Origin: Ornithinimicrobium pekingense DSM 21552
GTDB lineage: Bacteria; Actinomycetota; Actinomycetes; Actinomycetales; Dermatophilaceae
Assembly: GCF_000421185.1 (NCBI RefSeq)
Contig: NZ_ATWJ01000008.1
Location: 62,001 to 126,000, forward strand
Reading direction: 5' to 3'
DNA length: 64,000 nt
Shown: positions 40,728 through 49,752 of the stretch, in pieces
Numbering within the stretch: position 1 is the first letter of the stretch
Layout of the letters: each line of letters starts with the position of its first letter
Program-made: the position numbers and the translations under genes
Notes under the pieces: model-generated
What the model saw: the letters and a program-made list of their open reading frames with translations, nothing else
The model's database searches: none
What the model was told of the DNA's origin: nothing

Positions 40728-41593
40728 GGCGCCTCTCCTGCCTGTCGGGTCAGCTGCCACACCCCGAGCGCGTCGCGGGTCGGCGCGACCTCGTGGACGC
40801 GCACCGCGAAGGCGCCGGCCTGGGCCGCGAGCAGGCAGGTCGCGGCCGTGGCGGCGTCGCGCAGGGTGGGGCCGGTGGGCTCGGTGCCAGGCTCGACCGC
40901 CGCCCCCGGGCGCTGCGGCAGCCGCCCCAGGAACCGCTTGCGCGAGGTGCCGACCAGCACCGGCAGCCCCAGCGCCATCACCTGCGGCAGGCCGGCGAGC
41001 AGCTGCCAGTTGTGCTGAGCGTCCTTGGAGAAGCCGAAGCCGGGGTCGAGCACGAGCTGCCCCGGGTCGACACCGGCGTCGACGAGCGCGTCCACCCGAC
41101 CGGTGAGCTCACGGCATACCTCGGCCGTGACGTCCTCGTAGCGCGGGCGCGCGGCGGGGTCGGTGAGCAGGCCGCGCCAGTGCATGACGACGAAGGGGAC
41201 GCCGGAGGCGGCCACGAAGGACGGCATGTGGGGGTCGGCGAGCCCGCCGGAGACGTCGTTGACCAGGGCTGCGCCGGCGTCCACGGCGGCCTCCGCGACA
41301 CCGGCCCGCATGGTGTCGACGGACACCAGGTGACCCTCCGCGGCGAGGGCGCGCACGACCGGCAGCACGCGCGCCAGCTCCTCCTCCTCGGAGGGGCGGG
41401 CGCTGCCCGGACGGGTCGACTCGCCGCCGACGTCGAGCAGGTCGGCCCCCTCGGCGGCCATCGACAGCCCGTGCCGCACGGCAGCGTGCGGGTCGAGCCA
41501 CCGTCCGCCGTCGCTGAAGGAGTCCGGCGTCACGTTGACGATGCCCATGACCCGGGTCACGCCCGGGACCACGAGGTCGGCGAGGGGACGCAC
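40724..41593 (-). CDS. folP: dihydropteroate synthase
   Basis: A 289-residue TIM-barrel enzyme that joins p-aminobenzoate to the pterin pyrophosphate; it is the sulfonamide target. It has MGIVNVTPDSFSDGG, LLDVGGESTRPGS, VNDVSGG, LVLDPGFGFSK and the late VGTSRKRFLG segment. GTG 41593 lies 2 bases after the folE stop and is the only good start near the conserved N-terminus. It belongs to the folE-folP-folBK-DUF3180 run. Confidence 0.95.
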   Translation of the reverse strand: MRPLADLVVPGVTRVMGIVNVTPDSFSDGGRWLDPHAAVRHGLSMAAEGADLLDVGGESTRPGSARPSEEEELARVLPVVRALAAEGHLVSVDTMRAGVAEAAVDAGAALVNDVSGGLADPHMPSFVAASGVPFVVMHWRGLLTDPAARPRYEDVTAEVCRELTGRVDALVDAGVDPGQLVLDPGFGFSKDAQHNWQLLAGLPQVMALGLPVLVGTSRKRFLGRLPQRPGAAVEPGTEPTGPTLRDAATAATCLLAAQAGAFAVRVHEVAPTRDALGVWQLTRQAGEAP

Positions 41594-41595
41594 GG

Positions 41596-42237
41596 TCAGC
41601 GGTTCCTGCCCATCACCAGGCTCATGGCCTCGGCCCGGGTGGCGGGATCGCGCAGCTGCCCCCGCACCGCCGAGGTGATCGTGCGCGCGCCGGGGCGGCG
41701 GATGCCGCGCATGGACATGCACAGGTGCTCGGCCTCGACGACGACGAGCACGCCGGCAGGGTCGAGGTGCTCGACCAGGGCCTCGGCCACCTGCGTGGTG
41801 AGCCGCTCCTGGACCTGCGGCCGCCGGGCGTAGACGTCGACGAGGCGGGCGAGCTTGGACAGCCCCACCACGCGGCCGTCGGCCCCGGGGATGTAGCCGA
41901 CGTGCGCCGTGCCGTGGAAGGGCACCAGGTGGTGCTCGCAGACGCTGTGCAGCTCGATGTCGCGCACGAGGATCATCTCGTCGTGCTCGACGTCGAAGGT
42001 GGTGCCCAGGACCTCGGCCGGGTCCTGGGCCAGGCCCGAGAAGACCTCGGCGTAGGCACGTGCCACCCGCGCCGGGGTGTCGCGCAGCCCGTCGCGGGCC
42101 GGGTCCTCCCCGATCGCGGCGAGGATCTCGCGGACCGCCGCCTCGATCCGGCCGTGGTCGACCTGTGCGGTGACGGGTGCGCCGGGGGCGTCACCCTCGT
42201 CCACGCTCGTCAGGTCAGTGCTGCCCCGGGTCGACAT
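41596..42237 (-). CDS. folE: GTP cyclohydrolase I
   Basis: A 213-residue enzyme that makes dihydroneopterin triphosphate from GTP. Zinc ligands are the Cys and His of [13 protein letters not shown] and the Cys of EHLCMSMRG. Other family blocks are [13 protein letters not shown] and [20 protein letters not shown] (two parts). ATG 42237 is preferred because GGAGG lies 6 bases upstream; a GTG two codons earlier is possible. The start lies 23 bases inside the end of ftsH, so the genes are coupled. Confidence 0.95.
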   Translation of the reverse strand: MSTRGSTDLTSVDEGDAPGAPVTAQVDHGRIEAAVREILAAIGEDPARDGLRDTPARVARAYAEVFSGLAQDPAEVLGTTFDVEHDEMILVRDIELHSVCEHHLVPFHGTAHVGYIPGADGRVVGLSKLARLVDVYARRPQVQERLTTQVAEALVEHLDPAGVLVVVEAEHLCMSMRGIRRPGARTITSAVRGQLRDPATRAEAMSLVMGRNR

Positions 42238-44257
42238 ACCCACCCTCCGGCACCTCGATCACCTTCTCCGGCGGGTGCTCCTCCCCGGCGTCTCCCGGCG
42301 GGCGGTGCCCGTTGGCCATCGCCCGCTTCTCGGCCTCGGTGAGGACCGGGCCCTCGGTGTGGATGGTGCGGGCGTCCGAGGACAGCCACACCGGCCGGAC
42401 CGGCCGCCTGCGCACGTCCTGGAAGATCTCGGCGATGGCGGCCGCGTTGAGCGTCTCCTTCTCGAGCAGCTCGAGCACCAGCGCGTCGAGGATGTCCCGG
42501 TTGTCGTTCAGGGCGTGCCAGGCCTCGTCGTGCGCGGCCTCGATGAGGCGACGCACCTCCTGGTCGACGACGCCGGCGAGGTTCTCGGAGTAGTCGCGCT
42601 CGTGGCCCATGTCCCTGCCGAGGAAGACCTCGCCGCCGGCGGAGCCGAGCTTGACCGCCCCGACGCGCTCGCTCATCCCGAACTGGGTGACCATCTTGCG
42701 GGCCAGCCCGGTGGCCTTCTCGATGTCGTTGGCCGCACCGGTGGTCGGGTCGTGGAAGACCAGCTCCTCGGCCACGCGCCCACCGAGGGCGTAGGCCAGC
42801 TGGTCGAGCAGCTCGTTGCGCGTCGTGGAGTACTTGTCGTCGGCGGGCAGGACCATGGTGTAGCCCAGCGCCCGGCCACGCGGCAGGATCGTCACCTTGC
42901 TCACCGGGTCGGTGTGGTTCATCGCCGCGGCCACCAGGGCGTGGCCGCCCTCGTGGTAGGCGGTGATCTTCTTCTCCTTGGCGCTCATCACGCGGGTCCG
43001 CTTCTGCGGGCCGGCCATGACGCGGTCGATCGCCTCGTCCAGGTCCTTGTCGGTGACGACCTTCTCGTCCTGGCGGGCGGCCAGCAGGGCGGCCTCGTTG
43101 AGCACGTTGGCCAGGTCGGCGCCGGAGAAGCCCGGGGTGCGGCGCGCGATCGCCATCAGGTCCACGCCCTCGGCCAGCGGCTTGCCCTTGCCGTGCACCT
43201 GCAGGATGTGCAGGCGGCCGAGCATGTCCGGGGCCTCGACGGCGATCTGCCGGTCGAAGCGTCCGGGGCGCAGCAGCGCCGGGTCGAGGATGTCGGGACG
43301 GTTGGTGGCGGCGATGAGGATGACGTTGGTCTTGACGTCGAAGCCGTCCATCTCCACCAGCAGCTGGTTGAGCGTCTGCTCCCGCTCGTCGTGCCCGCCG
43401 CCCATGCCGGCTCCGCGGTGGCGGCCGACGGCGTCGATCTCGTCGACGAAGATGATCGCCGGGGCGTTCTCCTTGGCCTGCTCGAAGAGGTCGCGGACCC
43501 GCGAGGCGCCGACACCGACGAACATCTCGACGAAGTCCGAGCCGGAGATCGAGTAGAACGGCACCCCCGCCTCACCGGCGACGGCGCGGGCGAGGAGGGT
43601 CTTGCCGGTGCCGGGCGGGCCGTAGAGCAGCACGCCCTTGGGGATCTTCGCGCCGACCTCGAGGAACTTGCGCGGCTCGGAGAGGAACTCCTTGATCTCG
43701 TGCAGCTCCTCGACCGCCTCGTCGGCGCCCGCGACGTCGGCGAAGGTCACCTTGGGCATGTCCTTGGTGGCCAGCTTGGCCTTCGACTTGCCGAACTGCA
43801 TGACCCCGCGGCCGCCGCCCTGCATCCTCGTCATCAGCCACAGGAACAGGCCGAGGATGAGCAGCAGCGGCAGGAAGTTGGCCAGCATCGAGACGAACAC
43901 GTTGGGCCGCGCCGGGTCGTCGGTCCAGGAGCCGCTCGGCGGGGTCTCCTCCAGCGCGGCGATGACCTGCTCACCCCGGGCCTCCACGTAGAAGGCCTGC
44001 ACCTGGCTCGTCTCGTTGACGTCCTCGTTCGAGAAGGTCTCACCCTCCTCCAGCGTCAGGTCCAGACGCTCGGGGGTGATCGTGGCCTCGGCAACCTTGC
44101 CGTCCCGGATCAGCTCGAGGGCGTCGGCGGTGTCGATGCGGGTGTAGGCGCTGGGGGACAGCACCGAGAACCACAGGATCCCCAGGCCGAGGAAGAGGAA
44201 GATCCACATCCACGGACTGGGCTTGGGGCGGGGCCGCCGCTGGGTGGCGTTGCTCAT
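42215..44257 (-). CDS. ftsH: ATP-dependent zinc metalloprotease FtsH
   Basis: A 680-residue membrane-bound AAA protease. Two membrane segments (about 17-36 and 132-153) flank a periplasm-side domain. The AAA module has GPPGTGKT, the pore loop [10 protein letters not shown] and the second region of homology [16 protein letters not shown]. The zinc site is HEGGH with a distal Asp. It degrades damaged and some regulatory membrane and cytosolic proteins. Its 3' end overlaps folE. A hairpin terminator of hpt and a dyad lie in its 150-base upstream region. Confidence 0.96.
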   Translation of the reverse strand: MSNATQRRPRPKPSPWMWIFLFLGLGILWFSVLSPSAYTRIDTADALELIRDGKVAEATITPERLDLTLEEGETFSNEDVNETSQVQAFYVEARGEQVIAALEETPPSGSWTDDPARPNVFVSMLANFLPLLLILGLFLWLMTRMQGGGRGVMQFGKSKAKLATKDMPKVTFADVAGADEAVEELHEIKEFLSEPRKFLEVGAKIPKGVLLYGPPGTGKTLLARAVAGEAGVPFYSISGSDFVEMFVGVGASRVRDLFEQAKENAPAIIFVDEIDAVGRHRGAGMGGGHDEREQTLNQLLVEMDGFDVKTNVILIAATNRPDILDPALLRPGRFDRQIAVEAPDMLGRLHILQVHGKGKPLAEGVDLMAIARRTPGFSGADLANVLNEAALLAARQDEKVVTDKDLDEAIDRVMAGPQKRTRVMSAKEKKITAYHEGGHALVAAAMNHTDPVSKVTILPRGRALGYTMVLPADDKYSTTRNELLDQLAYALGGRVAEELVFHDPTTGAANDIEKATGLARKMVTQFGMSERVGAVKLGSAGGEVFLGRDMGHERDYSENLAGVVDQEVRRLIEAAHDEAWHALNDNRDILDALVLELLEKETLNAAAIAEIFQDVRRRPVRPVWLSSDARTIHTEGPVLTEAEKRAMANGHRPPGDAGEEHPPEKVIEVPEGGYVDPGQH

Positions 44258-44318
44258 GTCTGGCGCGTTCGGGCGGCTCCCGCGTCCACGGCGGCCGGCC
44301 CGGTCCTCCTGATCGTGA

Positions 44319-44345
44319 TGTCGGCACGGGGTCTTCCTGCCGACA
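44319..44345. promoter_or_regulatory. dyad upstream of ftsH
   Basis: TGTCGGCA-N11-TGCCGACA, perfect 8-bp arms, centred about 75 bases before the ftsH start. Operator or mRNA stem. Confidence 0.4.
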
Positions 44346-44373
44346 ACGCGCGGCAGGGGGTCAGTGTTCCACG

Positions 44374-44398
44374 TCCCCGGGCGCTGCGCCCTCGGGGA
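44374..44398 (-). terminator. hpt terminator
   Basis: TCCCC and GGGCG pair with GGGGA and CGCCC around a CTG loop, with a 2-base bulge. It begins 9 bases after the hpt stop. Confidence 0.55.
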
Positions 44399-44407
44399 AC
44401 CTCCCGG

Positions 44408-44959
44408 TCAGGAGTAGACGTGCTCGGCGAGGGTGCCGATGACCCGCAGGTTGCGGTACTTCTCGGCGTAGTCCAGGCCGTAGCCGACGACGAAGGCGTT
44501 GGGGATCTCAAAGCCGACGTACTTGACGTCGATCTGGACCTTGGCGGCCTCGGGCTTGCGCAGCAAGGTGCAGATCTCCACCGACGCCGGGCCCCGCGAC
44601 TCCAGGTTGGTGCGGATCCAGCTGAGCGTGAGGCCGGAGTCGATGATGTCCTCGACGATGAGGACGTGACGGCCCGAGATGTCGGTGTCGAGGTCCTTGA
44701 GGATGCGCACGACGCCGCTGGACTTGGTGCCCGAGCCGTAGCTGCTCACCGCCATCCAGTCCATCTCGGCCGAGCCCGGCAGCGCCCGCGAGAAGTCGGC
44801 CATCACCATGACCGCGCCCCGCAGCACCCCGACCAGCAGGACGTCCTTGTCGTGGTAGTCCTCCCAGACCTGGGCGGCCAGCTCGGCGAGCCGCTCGCGG
44901 ATCTGCTCCTCGGTGAAGAGGACGTTCTCCAGGTCCGCTCCCATGTGCTCGGCGTCCAC
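44408..44959 (-). CDS. hpt: hypoxanthine phosphoribosyltransferase
   Basis: A 183-residue purine salvage enzyme. The PRPP-binding motif is VLIVEDIIDSGLTLSW, with VGVLRGAVMVMADF and GYGLDYAEKYRNL also typical. GTG 44959 (start VDAEHMGADLE) is chosen because AAGGAG lies 7 bases upstream and the length matches relatives; in-frame TTG and GTG codons farther up lack support. It is 47 bases downstream of tilS, the widespread tilS-hpt-ftsH order. Confidence 0.94.
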   Translation of the reverse strand: MDAEHMGADLENVLFTEEQIRERLAELAAQVWEDYHDKDVLLVGVLRGAVMVMADFSRALPGSAEMDWMAVSSYGSGTKSSGVVRILKDLDTDISGRHVLIVEDIIDSGLTLSWIRTNLESRGPASVEICTLLRKPEAAKVQIDVKYVGFEIPNAFVVGYGLDYAEKYRNLRVIGTLAEHVYS

Positions 44960-45006
44960 GCGCTGCTCCTTCTCGTCGGTCGACGTGCTGTGCTGCACCG
45001 GCCCAT

Positions 45007-46059
45007 TCAACTACGTGGGCCGCGGACCGCGACCCGCTCCCCCGTCCGGGAGGCGCGCACCCCGCCGGGCAGGTGCAGCGGTCCCTGCCCCCGCCAGGCG
45101 GTGACGAGCCCGTCCACCGCGAGCAGGTGGTCCGAGGTCAGGTCGGTGCCGGGGCTGCCCGCGTCCAGGGCCAGGCGCCGCCAGAGCCGGGTGCGCACCG
45201 CACGTGGGTGCTGACGCAGGTCCGTCACGGCCCACGGCGGCGGGCCCAGAGCCAGGTATGCCGTGCCCGCCGTCGTGTCGAGCGCGTCGGCGTCGTCCTG
45301 CAGCAGCGAGGCGGTGCGGGCCAGGCCGGCGACGACCCCCGGGCCGAGGTCCCGCTCGAGGTCGGCGAGCCCGCGGCGCGCCCGCACCCGGGTGAAGCGG
45401 TGGTCCTCGTTGTGCGGGTCCTGCCACGGCTCGAGCCCGAGCTCGGCGCACGCCTGCGCGGTCTGGGCGCGCGAGACCCCCAGCAACGGTCGGACGAGCA
45501 GCATGTGCGGTGCCCCGTCCCCCGCACCCCCGCGGACGACGCGGTGGGTGCGCATCCCGGCGAGGGACCTCGCCCCCGAGCCGCGCACCAGCCCCAGCAG
45601 CACCTGCTCGGCCTGGTCGTCCAGGGTGTGCCCGAGCAGCACCGCCCGGGCGCCGACGCGGTCCGCGCAGGAGGCGAGCGCCGCATACCTGGCCCGACGC
45701 GCGTCGCCCTCCGGTCCCGCCCCGCTCGCGCCCACCACGACCCGCACCACCTCGACCGGGTCCAGGCCGAGGTCGCGGCACCGGGCGGCGGCGGCCTCGG
45801 CGACCTCGGCCGAGCCCGCCTGCAGCCCGTGGTCGACGACGACCGCTCCGGCGGCCCAGCCCAGGCGGGGGGCGACGAAGGCGGTGCCCGCCGCAAGCGC
45901 CAGCGAGTCCGCCCCGCCGGAGCAGGCCACGAGGAGCAGCGGGGCACCGGGCTGCGGCCCGGGCCGCGGGGGCACGCGCTCGGCCCGGAGGGGTCCGCCC
46001 GTCAGCGCCTGCCGGACGGCGACGCGGACGGCGGCGACGGCGGGAGGCGGGCCGGGCAC
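45007..46059 (-). CDS. tilS: tRNA(Ile)-lysidine synthetase
   Basis: A 350-residue PP-loop enzyme that converts C34 of tRNA-Ile(CAU) to lysidine, switching its codon from AUG to AUA. The PP-loop is VACSGGADSLALAA; LGHTLDDQAEQVLLGLVRG follows. A TilS-type C-terminal region is present but short. GTG 46059 lies 3 bases after the DUF2342 stop. Though ATA codons are rare in this DNA, a few occur inside the GGCATACC word. Confidence 0.93.
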   Translation of the reverse strand: MPGPPPAVAAVRVAVRQALTGGPLRAERVPPRPGPQPGAPLLLVACSGGADSLALAAGTAFVAPRLGWAAGAVVVDHGLQAGSAEVAEAAAARCRDLGLDPVEVVRVVVGASGAGPEGDARRARYAALASCADRVGARAVLLGHTLDDQAEQVLLGLVRGSGARSLAGMRTHRVVRGGAGDGAPHMLLVRPLLGVSRAQTAQACAELGLEPWQDPHNEDHRFTRVRARRGLADLERDLGPGVVAGLARTASLLQDDADALDTTAGTAYLALGPPPWAVTDLRQHPRAVRTRLWRRLALDAGSPGTDLTSDHLLAVDGLVTAWRGQGPLHLPGGVRASRTGERVAVRGPRS

Positions 46060-46062
46060 GGC

Positions 46063-47214
46063 TCAGCCGTGGACGCGCGCGATCCAGGCGCGGGGGTCGG
46101 CGATCTCGGTCGGCAGCGGCAGCGTGTCGGGGCTGGTCCACACCTGGTTGAAGCCGTCGACGCCCACCTCGTCGACGACCCCGCGGACGAAGGCGGCACC
46201 GTCGCGGTACTGCCGCATCTTGGCCTCCATGCCCAGCAGCCGGCGCAGGACCTTGTCGACGTTGCCGGCGCCCTTGCGCCGCTGGTCGAACCTGCGGCGG
46301 ATGTCCGCGACGGTGGGGATGACCTGCGGCCCGACCTCGTCCATGACGACGTCGGCGTGCCCCTCCAGCAGCGACATCACGGCGGTGATCTCGGCGAGGC
46401 GCTCGCGCTGGGCCGGGGTGGCCAGGACCTGCGTGACGTCGGTCTCCCCGCGCAGCACCCCGGGCAGCTGGGTCAGGACCTCGCCCAGCCGCTGCGACAT
46501 CTGGTCGGGCTCGGGCATCATCTCCGCACCGATCGACCGGGCGCGGCCGACCACGTGGTCGCGCAGCCAGGGCACCGCGGTGAACTGCACCCGGTGGGTC
46601 TCCTCGTGCATGGCCACCCACAGCCGGAAGTCCGTAGGCTCGACCCCGAGCTCGCGCTCGGCCCCGAGGATGTTGGGCGCCACGAACATCAGCCGGGGGG
46701 TGCCCTGGGGCGCCAGGTCGTACTGCCCGAGGACCTTCGTCGAGATCCAGGAGAGGATGCCGGCGACCTCGGTGCCGGTGACCGTCGCCCCCACCTTCTG
46801 CGCCGTGTCCCCCACCTGGGGCAGGCTGCGCCCTGCGGACCGCGCCTTGTGGCGGTCGCTCTCCCGCTTGCGGGCGACCACCTCGTCCAGGACCGGCGCG
46901 AGCATGGCCCCCATCGAGCGGGCGTTCGCGCGGATCCAGCCGGGCCGGTCGACCACCAGCGCCGGCGGCGTGCCCGCGGGGGTCTGCATCCGCGCCGTGG
47001 TCGCCACCGGGTCGACCGCCCGCTCGCCCGCGACCCGGAGCTCGGCCACCAGGTCCTCGATCTCGCCCCGGCCGGCGCGGGGCCCGGGCCGCACGAGCCG
47101 GCTGGCGGCCGCCGCCGCGAAGTCCCAGTCGACCAGGTCGCTGCCCTGGACGTCGCGGTCGGTCCCCGACGGGGTCGGGTCCGTGGGCAGGGAGGAGGAC
47201 GGGGTGGAGGTCAT
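46063..47214 (-). CDS. DUF2342 zinc-dependent metalloprotease-like protein
   Basis: A 383-residue protein of the DUF2342 family, sometimes labelled coenzyme F420 biosynthesis associated. It has a zincin-like HEETH motif (VAMHEETHRVQF) and a downstream LLEGHADVVMDEVG block that may give the third ligand. Substrate unknown. ATG 47214 has TACGGT 6 bases upstream, so its transcript is probably leaderless; the open frame upstream of it is not supported. It precedes tilS in the conserved dacB-DUF2342-tilS order. Confidence 0.85.
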   Translation of the reverse strand: MTSTPSSSLPTDPTPSGTDRDVQGSDLVDWDFAAAAASRLVRPGPRAGRGEIEDLVAELRVAGERAVDPVATTARMQTPAGTPPALVVDRPGWIRANARSMGAMLAPVLDEVVARKRESDRHKARSAGRSLPQVGDTAQKVGATVTGTEVAGILSWISTKVLGQYDLAPQGTPRLMFVAPNILGAERELGVEPTDFRLWVAMHEETHRVQFTAVPWLRDHVVGRARSIGAEMMPEPDQMSQRLGEVLTQLPGVLRGETDVTQVLATPAQRERLAEITAVMSLLEGHADVVMDEVGPQVIPTVADIRRRFDQRRKGAGNVDKVLRRLLGMEAKMRQYRDGAAFVRGVVDEVGVDGFNQVWTSPDTLPLPTEIADPRAWIARVHG

Positions 47215-47220
47215 GCCCCG

Positions 47221-47226
47221 ACCGTA
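47221..47226 (-). promoter_or_regulatory. -10 element of the DUF2342 gene
   Basis: TACGGT on the minus strand, 6 bases before ATG 47214. Confidence 0.5.
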
Positions 47227-47288
47227 TGCGGTGGCGCCGGGCGGGCGCGACCCCGGCAGCCGGGCGGTCGGCGCGGTCGGGACCGCGG

Positions 47289-48890
47289 TCAGCAGCCGCA
47301 GCGTGCGAGCTGGGCGACGACCTCGTCCAGGCTGGAGCGGGCCTCCAGCACGGCGGCGTCCTCGCCGATGTCGTCGGCGGTCAGCGAGTAGACGAGCAGG
47401 CGCCCGTCGGCGGAGACGACCGTGCCGGCGAGCGAGGTCACCCCCGGCAGCGAACCGGTCTTGGCCCGGGCGTTGCCGACCCCCGCCTCGTGCACCGGCA
47501 GGTGGAACCGGGAGGACAACGTGCCGGTGTAGCCGGCGATGGGCAGCCCGCCGGCCGCCAGCACCGTCTGCAGGTCGGGGCGGGACCCGTCGGCCGCCGC
47601 CACCAGCAGGTCGGCGACGACGTCGACCGTCAGCAGGGTGCCGTCGGACAGCCCGCTGGCGTCGGCCAGCTCGAGCCCGGTCAGGTCGACGCCGTAGTCC
47701 TCCTCGACCGAGCGCCGGATCCATGCCGTCACCGCCTCCCGGTCGGCGCTCCCGCCGTCGGTCACCGCCGCCTGCCTGGCCAGCTGCTCCACCATGGCGT
47801 TGTCGCTCGCGGCGAGCGCCAGGGCCAGGACGTCGCGGAGCGCGGCCGACTCCACCTGGGCGAGGACCTCGGCACCGGCGATCTCCCCGCCGGGCTCCTC
47901 GGTGGCGGGAGCGCCGTCGGGTGCCTGGGTCACCGTGCCCCGCTCCTGGGCGGCCGGGTCCGCGGCCGGCCGGGTCAGCCCCACGGTGCCCGCGGGTGTC
48001 TCCACGAGCTCGGCGGTCCAGTCCTGCGCCTCGTCCTCGCCCTCCCAGCCGACGACCTCCACCCCGGCGTCCTCGAGCGCGGCGGCGAACGCCCTGGCGA
48101 CCTCCTGCTCCGGGTCGGTGGGCGAGGGGTAGAAGGGCAGGGCGAGGTCTTCGGCGAGGCCGAGCTGGACGATGCGTCCGGCGTAGCCCTCGGAGACCCA
48201 GAAGTCTGACCAGGTGTCGAGCTGGTGGGGACCGGCCACGTGCTGCAGGTCGAGGCCGACCGACACCGGTCCCGGGACGCCGCCGGCCTCCAGCGCGTCC
48301 GCGGTCTGCGCGGCGAGGTCGGCGACCCCGGCGTGCCCGGCGACGGCCCCCGGGTCACCCGCGCCGCGGGCCAGCAGCATGTCTCCCCCGGCGACAAGCA
48401 CGACCTCGTCCGCGGCCGCTCCGGTGACGACGCGGGTGGTGAACGTCTGCTGGACCGGCAGGCCGGTCACGATCGCGGCGGCGGACAGGATCTTGGTGGT
48501 CGAGGCCGGGGTCACGGGTCGGCCGGCGTTGCTCTCGGTGAGGACCTGCCCCGTGAGGGCGTCGCGCACGGTGATGGCCCGGCGGTCCTCGGGGCCCAGC
48601 CAGTCGGTCTCGAGCTCGTCGGACAGCGCCCTGCTCACCGTGTCGGGGTCGGGCACCGGCCCGTCGGCGACCGCGCCGAGGGGGCGGTCGAGGGGCATCA
48701 GCCTGGGTCGCGCCTCGGCCTGGGTCTGCGGGCGGGCGGTCGCGGCAGGACCGGCCGGGCCGGTCGTCACGGCCTCGTCGTCGACCGCCGCGACGGCCGG
48801 CGAGCCCGCCGCGAGCAGGGCGGCGAGCAGTGCGGGGGCGACGGCATACCGGAGGCGCCGGTGCGTGCAGTGCACGCTGTCGCTGACCAC
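47289..48890 (-). CDS. dacB: D-alanyl-D-alanine carboxypeptidase/endopeptidase (PBP4 type)
   Basis: A 533-residue penicillin-binding protein that trims peptidoglycan peptides. It has a signal peptide (residues about 8-35, ending AVAAVDD), a disordered Pro/Thr linker, then the three active-site motifs: PASTTK (SxxK), AASDN (SxN) and AKTGS (KTG). A large insertion between SxxK and SxN is the PBP4 mark. GTG 48890 is the best start (GGAGG 10 bases upstream); GTG 48875 is an alternative. It is divergent from ppa. Confidence 0.9.
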   Translation of the reverse strand: MVSDSVHCTHRRLRYAVAPALLAALLAAGSPAVAAVDDEAVTTGPAGPAATARPQTQAEARPRLMPLDRPLGAVADGPVPDPDTVSRALSDELETDWLGPEDRRAITVRDALTGQVLTESNAGRPVTPASTTKILSAAAIVTGLPVQQTFTTRVVTGAAADEVVLVAGGDMLLARGAGDPGAVAGHAGVADLAAQTADALEAGGVPGPVSVGLDLQHVAGPHQLDTWSDFWVSEGYAGRIVQLGLAEDLALPFYPSPTDPEQEVARAFAAALEDAGVEVVGWEGEDEAQDWTAELVETPAGTVGLTRPAADPAAQERGTVTQAPDGAPATEEPGGEIAGAEVLAQVESAALRDVLALALAASDNAMVEQLARQAAVTDGGSADREAVTAWIRRSVEEDYGVDLTGLELADASGLSDGTLLTVDVVADLLVAAADGSRPDLQTVLAAGGLPIAGYTGTLSSRFHLPVHEAGVGNARAKTGSLPGVTSLAGTVVSADGRLLVYSLTADDIGEDAAVLEARSSLDEVVAQLARCGC

Positions 48891-48982
48891 CTGTGACTGC
48901 CCTCCGTCGGGATCCTGGGCGCGGATAGGGAACACTGGACCCCAGAGCCTAACCGTCAGCGACGCGAGAGAGAGCACCGCAC

Positions 48983-49507
48983 ATGCAGTTCGACGTGACG
49001 ATCGAGATCCCGCAGGGCAGCCGCAACAAGTACGAGGTCGACCACGCGACCGGGCGCATCCGCCTGGACCGCATGCTCTTCACCGCCACCCGCTACCCGG
49101 CCGACTACGGCTACATCGAGGAGACGCTGGGCGAGGACGGCGACCCGCTCGACGCGCTCGTGCTGCTCGACGAGCCGACGTGGCCCGGCTGCCTGGTCGC
49201 GGCACGCCCGATCGGCATGTTCCACATGCGTGACGAGGCCGGCGGCGACGACAAGATCATCTGCGTCCCGGCCGACGACCCGCGCAAGGCCGGCATCACC
49301 GAGCTGGAGCACATCGGCGAGCACACGCGCCTGGAGATCCAGCACTTCTTCGAGGTCTACAAGGACCTGGAGCCCGGCAAGTCGGTCGAGGGTGCCCACT
49401 GGGCCGGCCGCGAGGAGGCCGAGCGGGTCTACCACGAGGCCGTGCAGCGCGCCAAGGACGCCGGGCTGACCACCGCCCGCTGGCCGATGCCGCACCAGGG
49501 CCACTGA
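48983..49507 (+). CDS. ppa: inorganic pyrophosphatase
   Basis: A 174-residue family I pyrophosphatase that hydrolyses pyrophosphate from biosynthesis. The metal site is [33 protein letters not shown] is the PROSITE-like region, and EHFF-type helix residues appear as [19 protein letters not shown] 48983 has GAGAGAG upstream. It is divergent from dacB with 92 bases between, and ends in a strong hairpin. Confidence 0.96.
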   Translation: MQFDVTIEIPQGSRNKYEVDHATGRIRLDRMLFTATRYPADYGYIEETLGEDGDPLDALVLLDEPTWPGCLVAARPIGMFHMRDEAGGDDKIICVPADDPRKAGITELEHIGEHTRLEIQHFFEVYKDLEPGKSVEGAHWAGREEAERVYHEAVQRAKDAGLTTARWPMPHQGH

Positions 49508-49530
49508 GCCCCACCCCTTCCCGCCGACCG

Positions 49531-49562
49531 TGACGCCCCGGACCTCCTGGTCCGGGGCGTCA
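49531..49562 (+). terminator. ppa terminator
   Basis: A perfect 14-bp stem TGACGCCCCGGACC / GGTCCGGGGCGTCA with a TCCT loop, 23 bases after the ppa stop. The remaining gap to 49752 holds only the promoter region of the next gene (TAGTCT at 49677). Confidence 0.85.
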
Positions 49563-49752
49563 TCTCGTCGTGGCAGGTCAGCGGCCCGCCACGTCGATGG
49601 AACCGACCGGCACGCCCATCCGTCAGTCTCCACGGACAGGCCCGTGGGCGGCCCGGGACCTGCCAGGAACACGGACTAGTCTGGCCGCAGCACCGTCGCC
49701 GACGACGGGCACGACAACGGGGCGGCAGGACGCCCCCGGGAAGTGGGGACGG

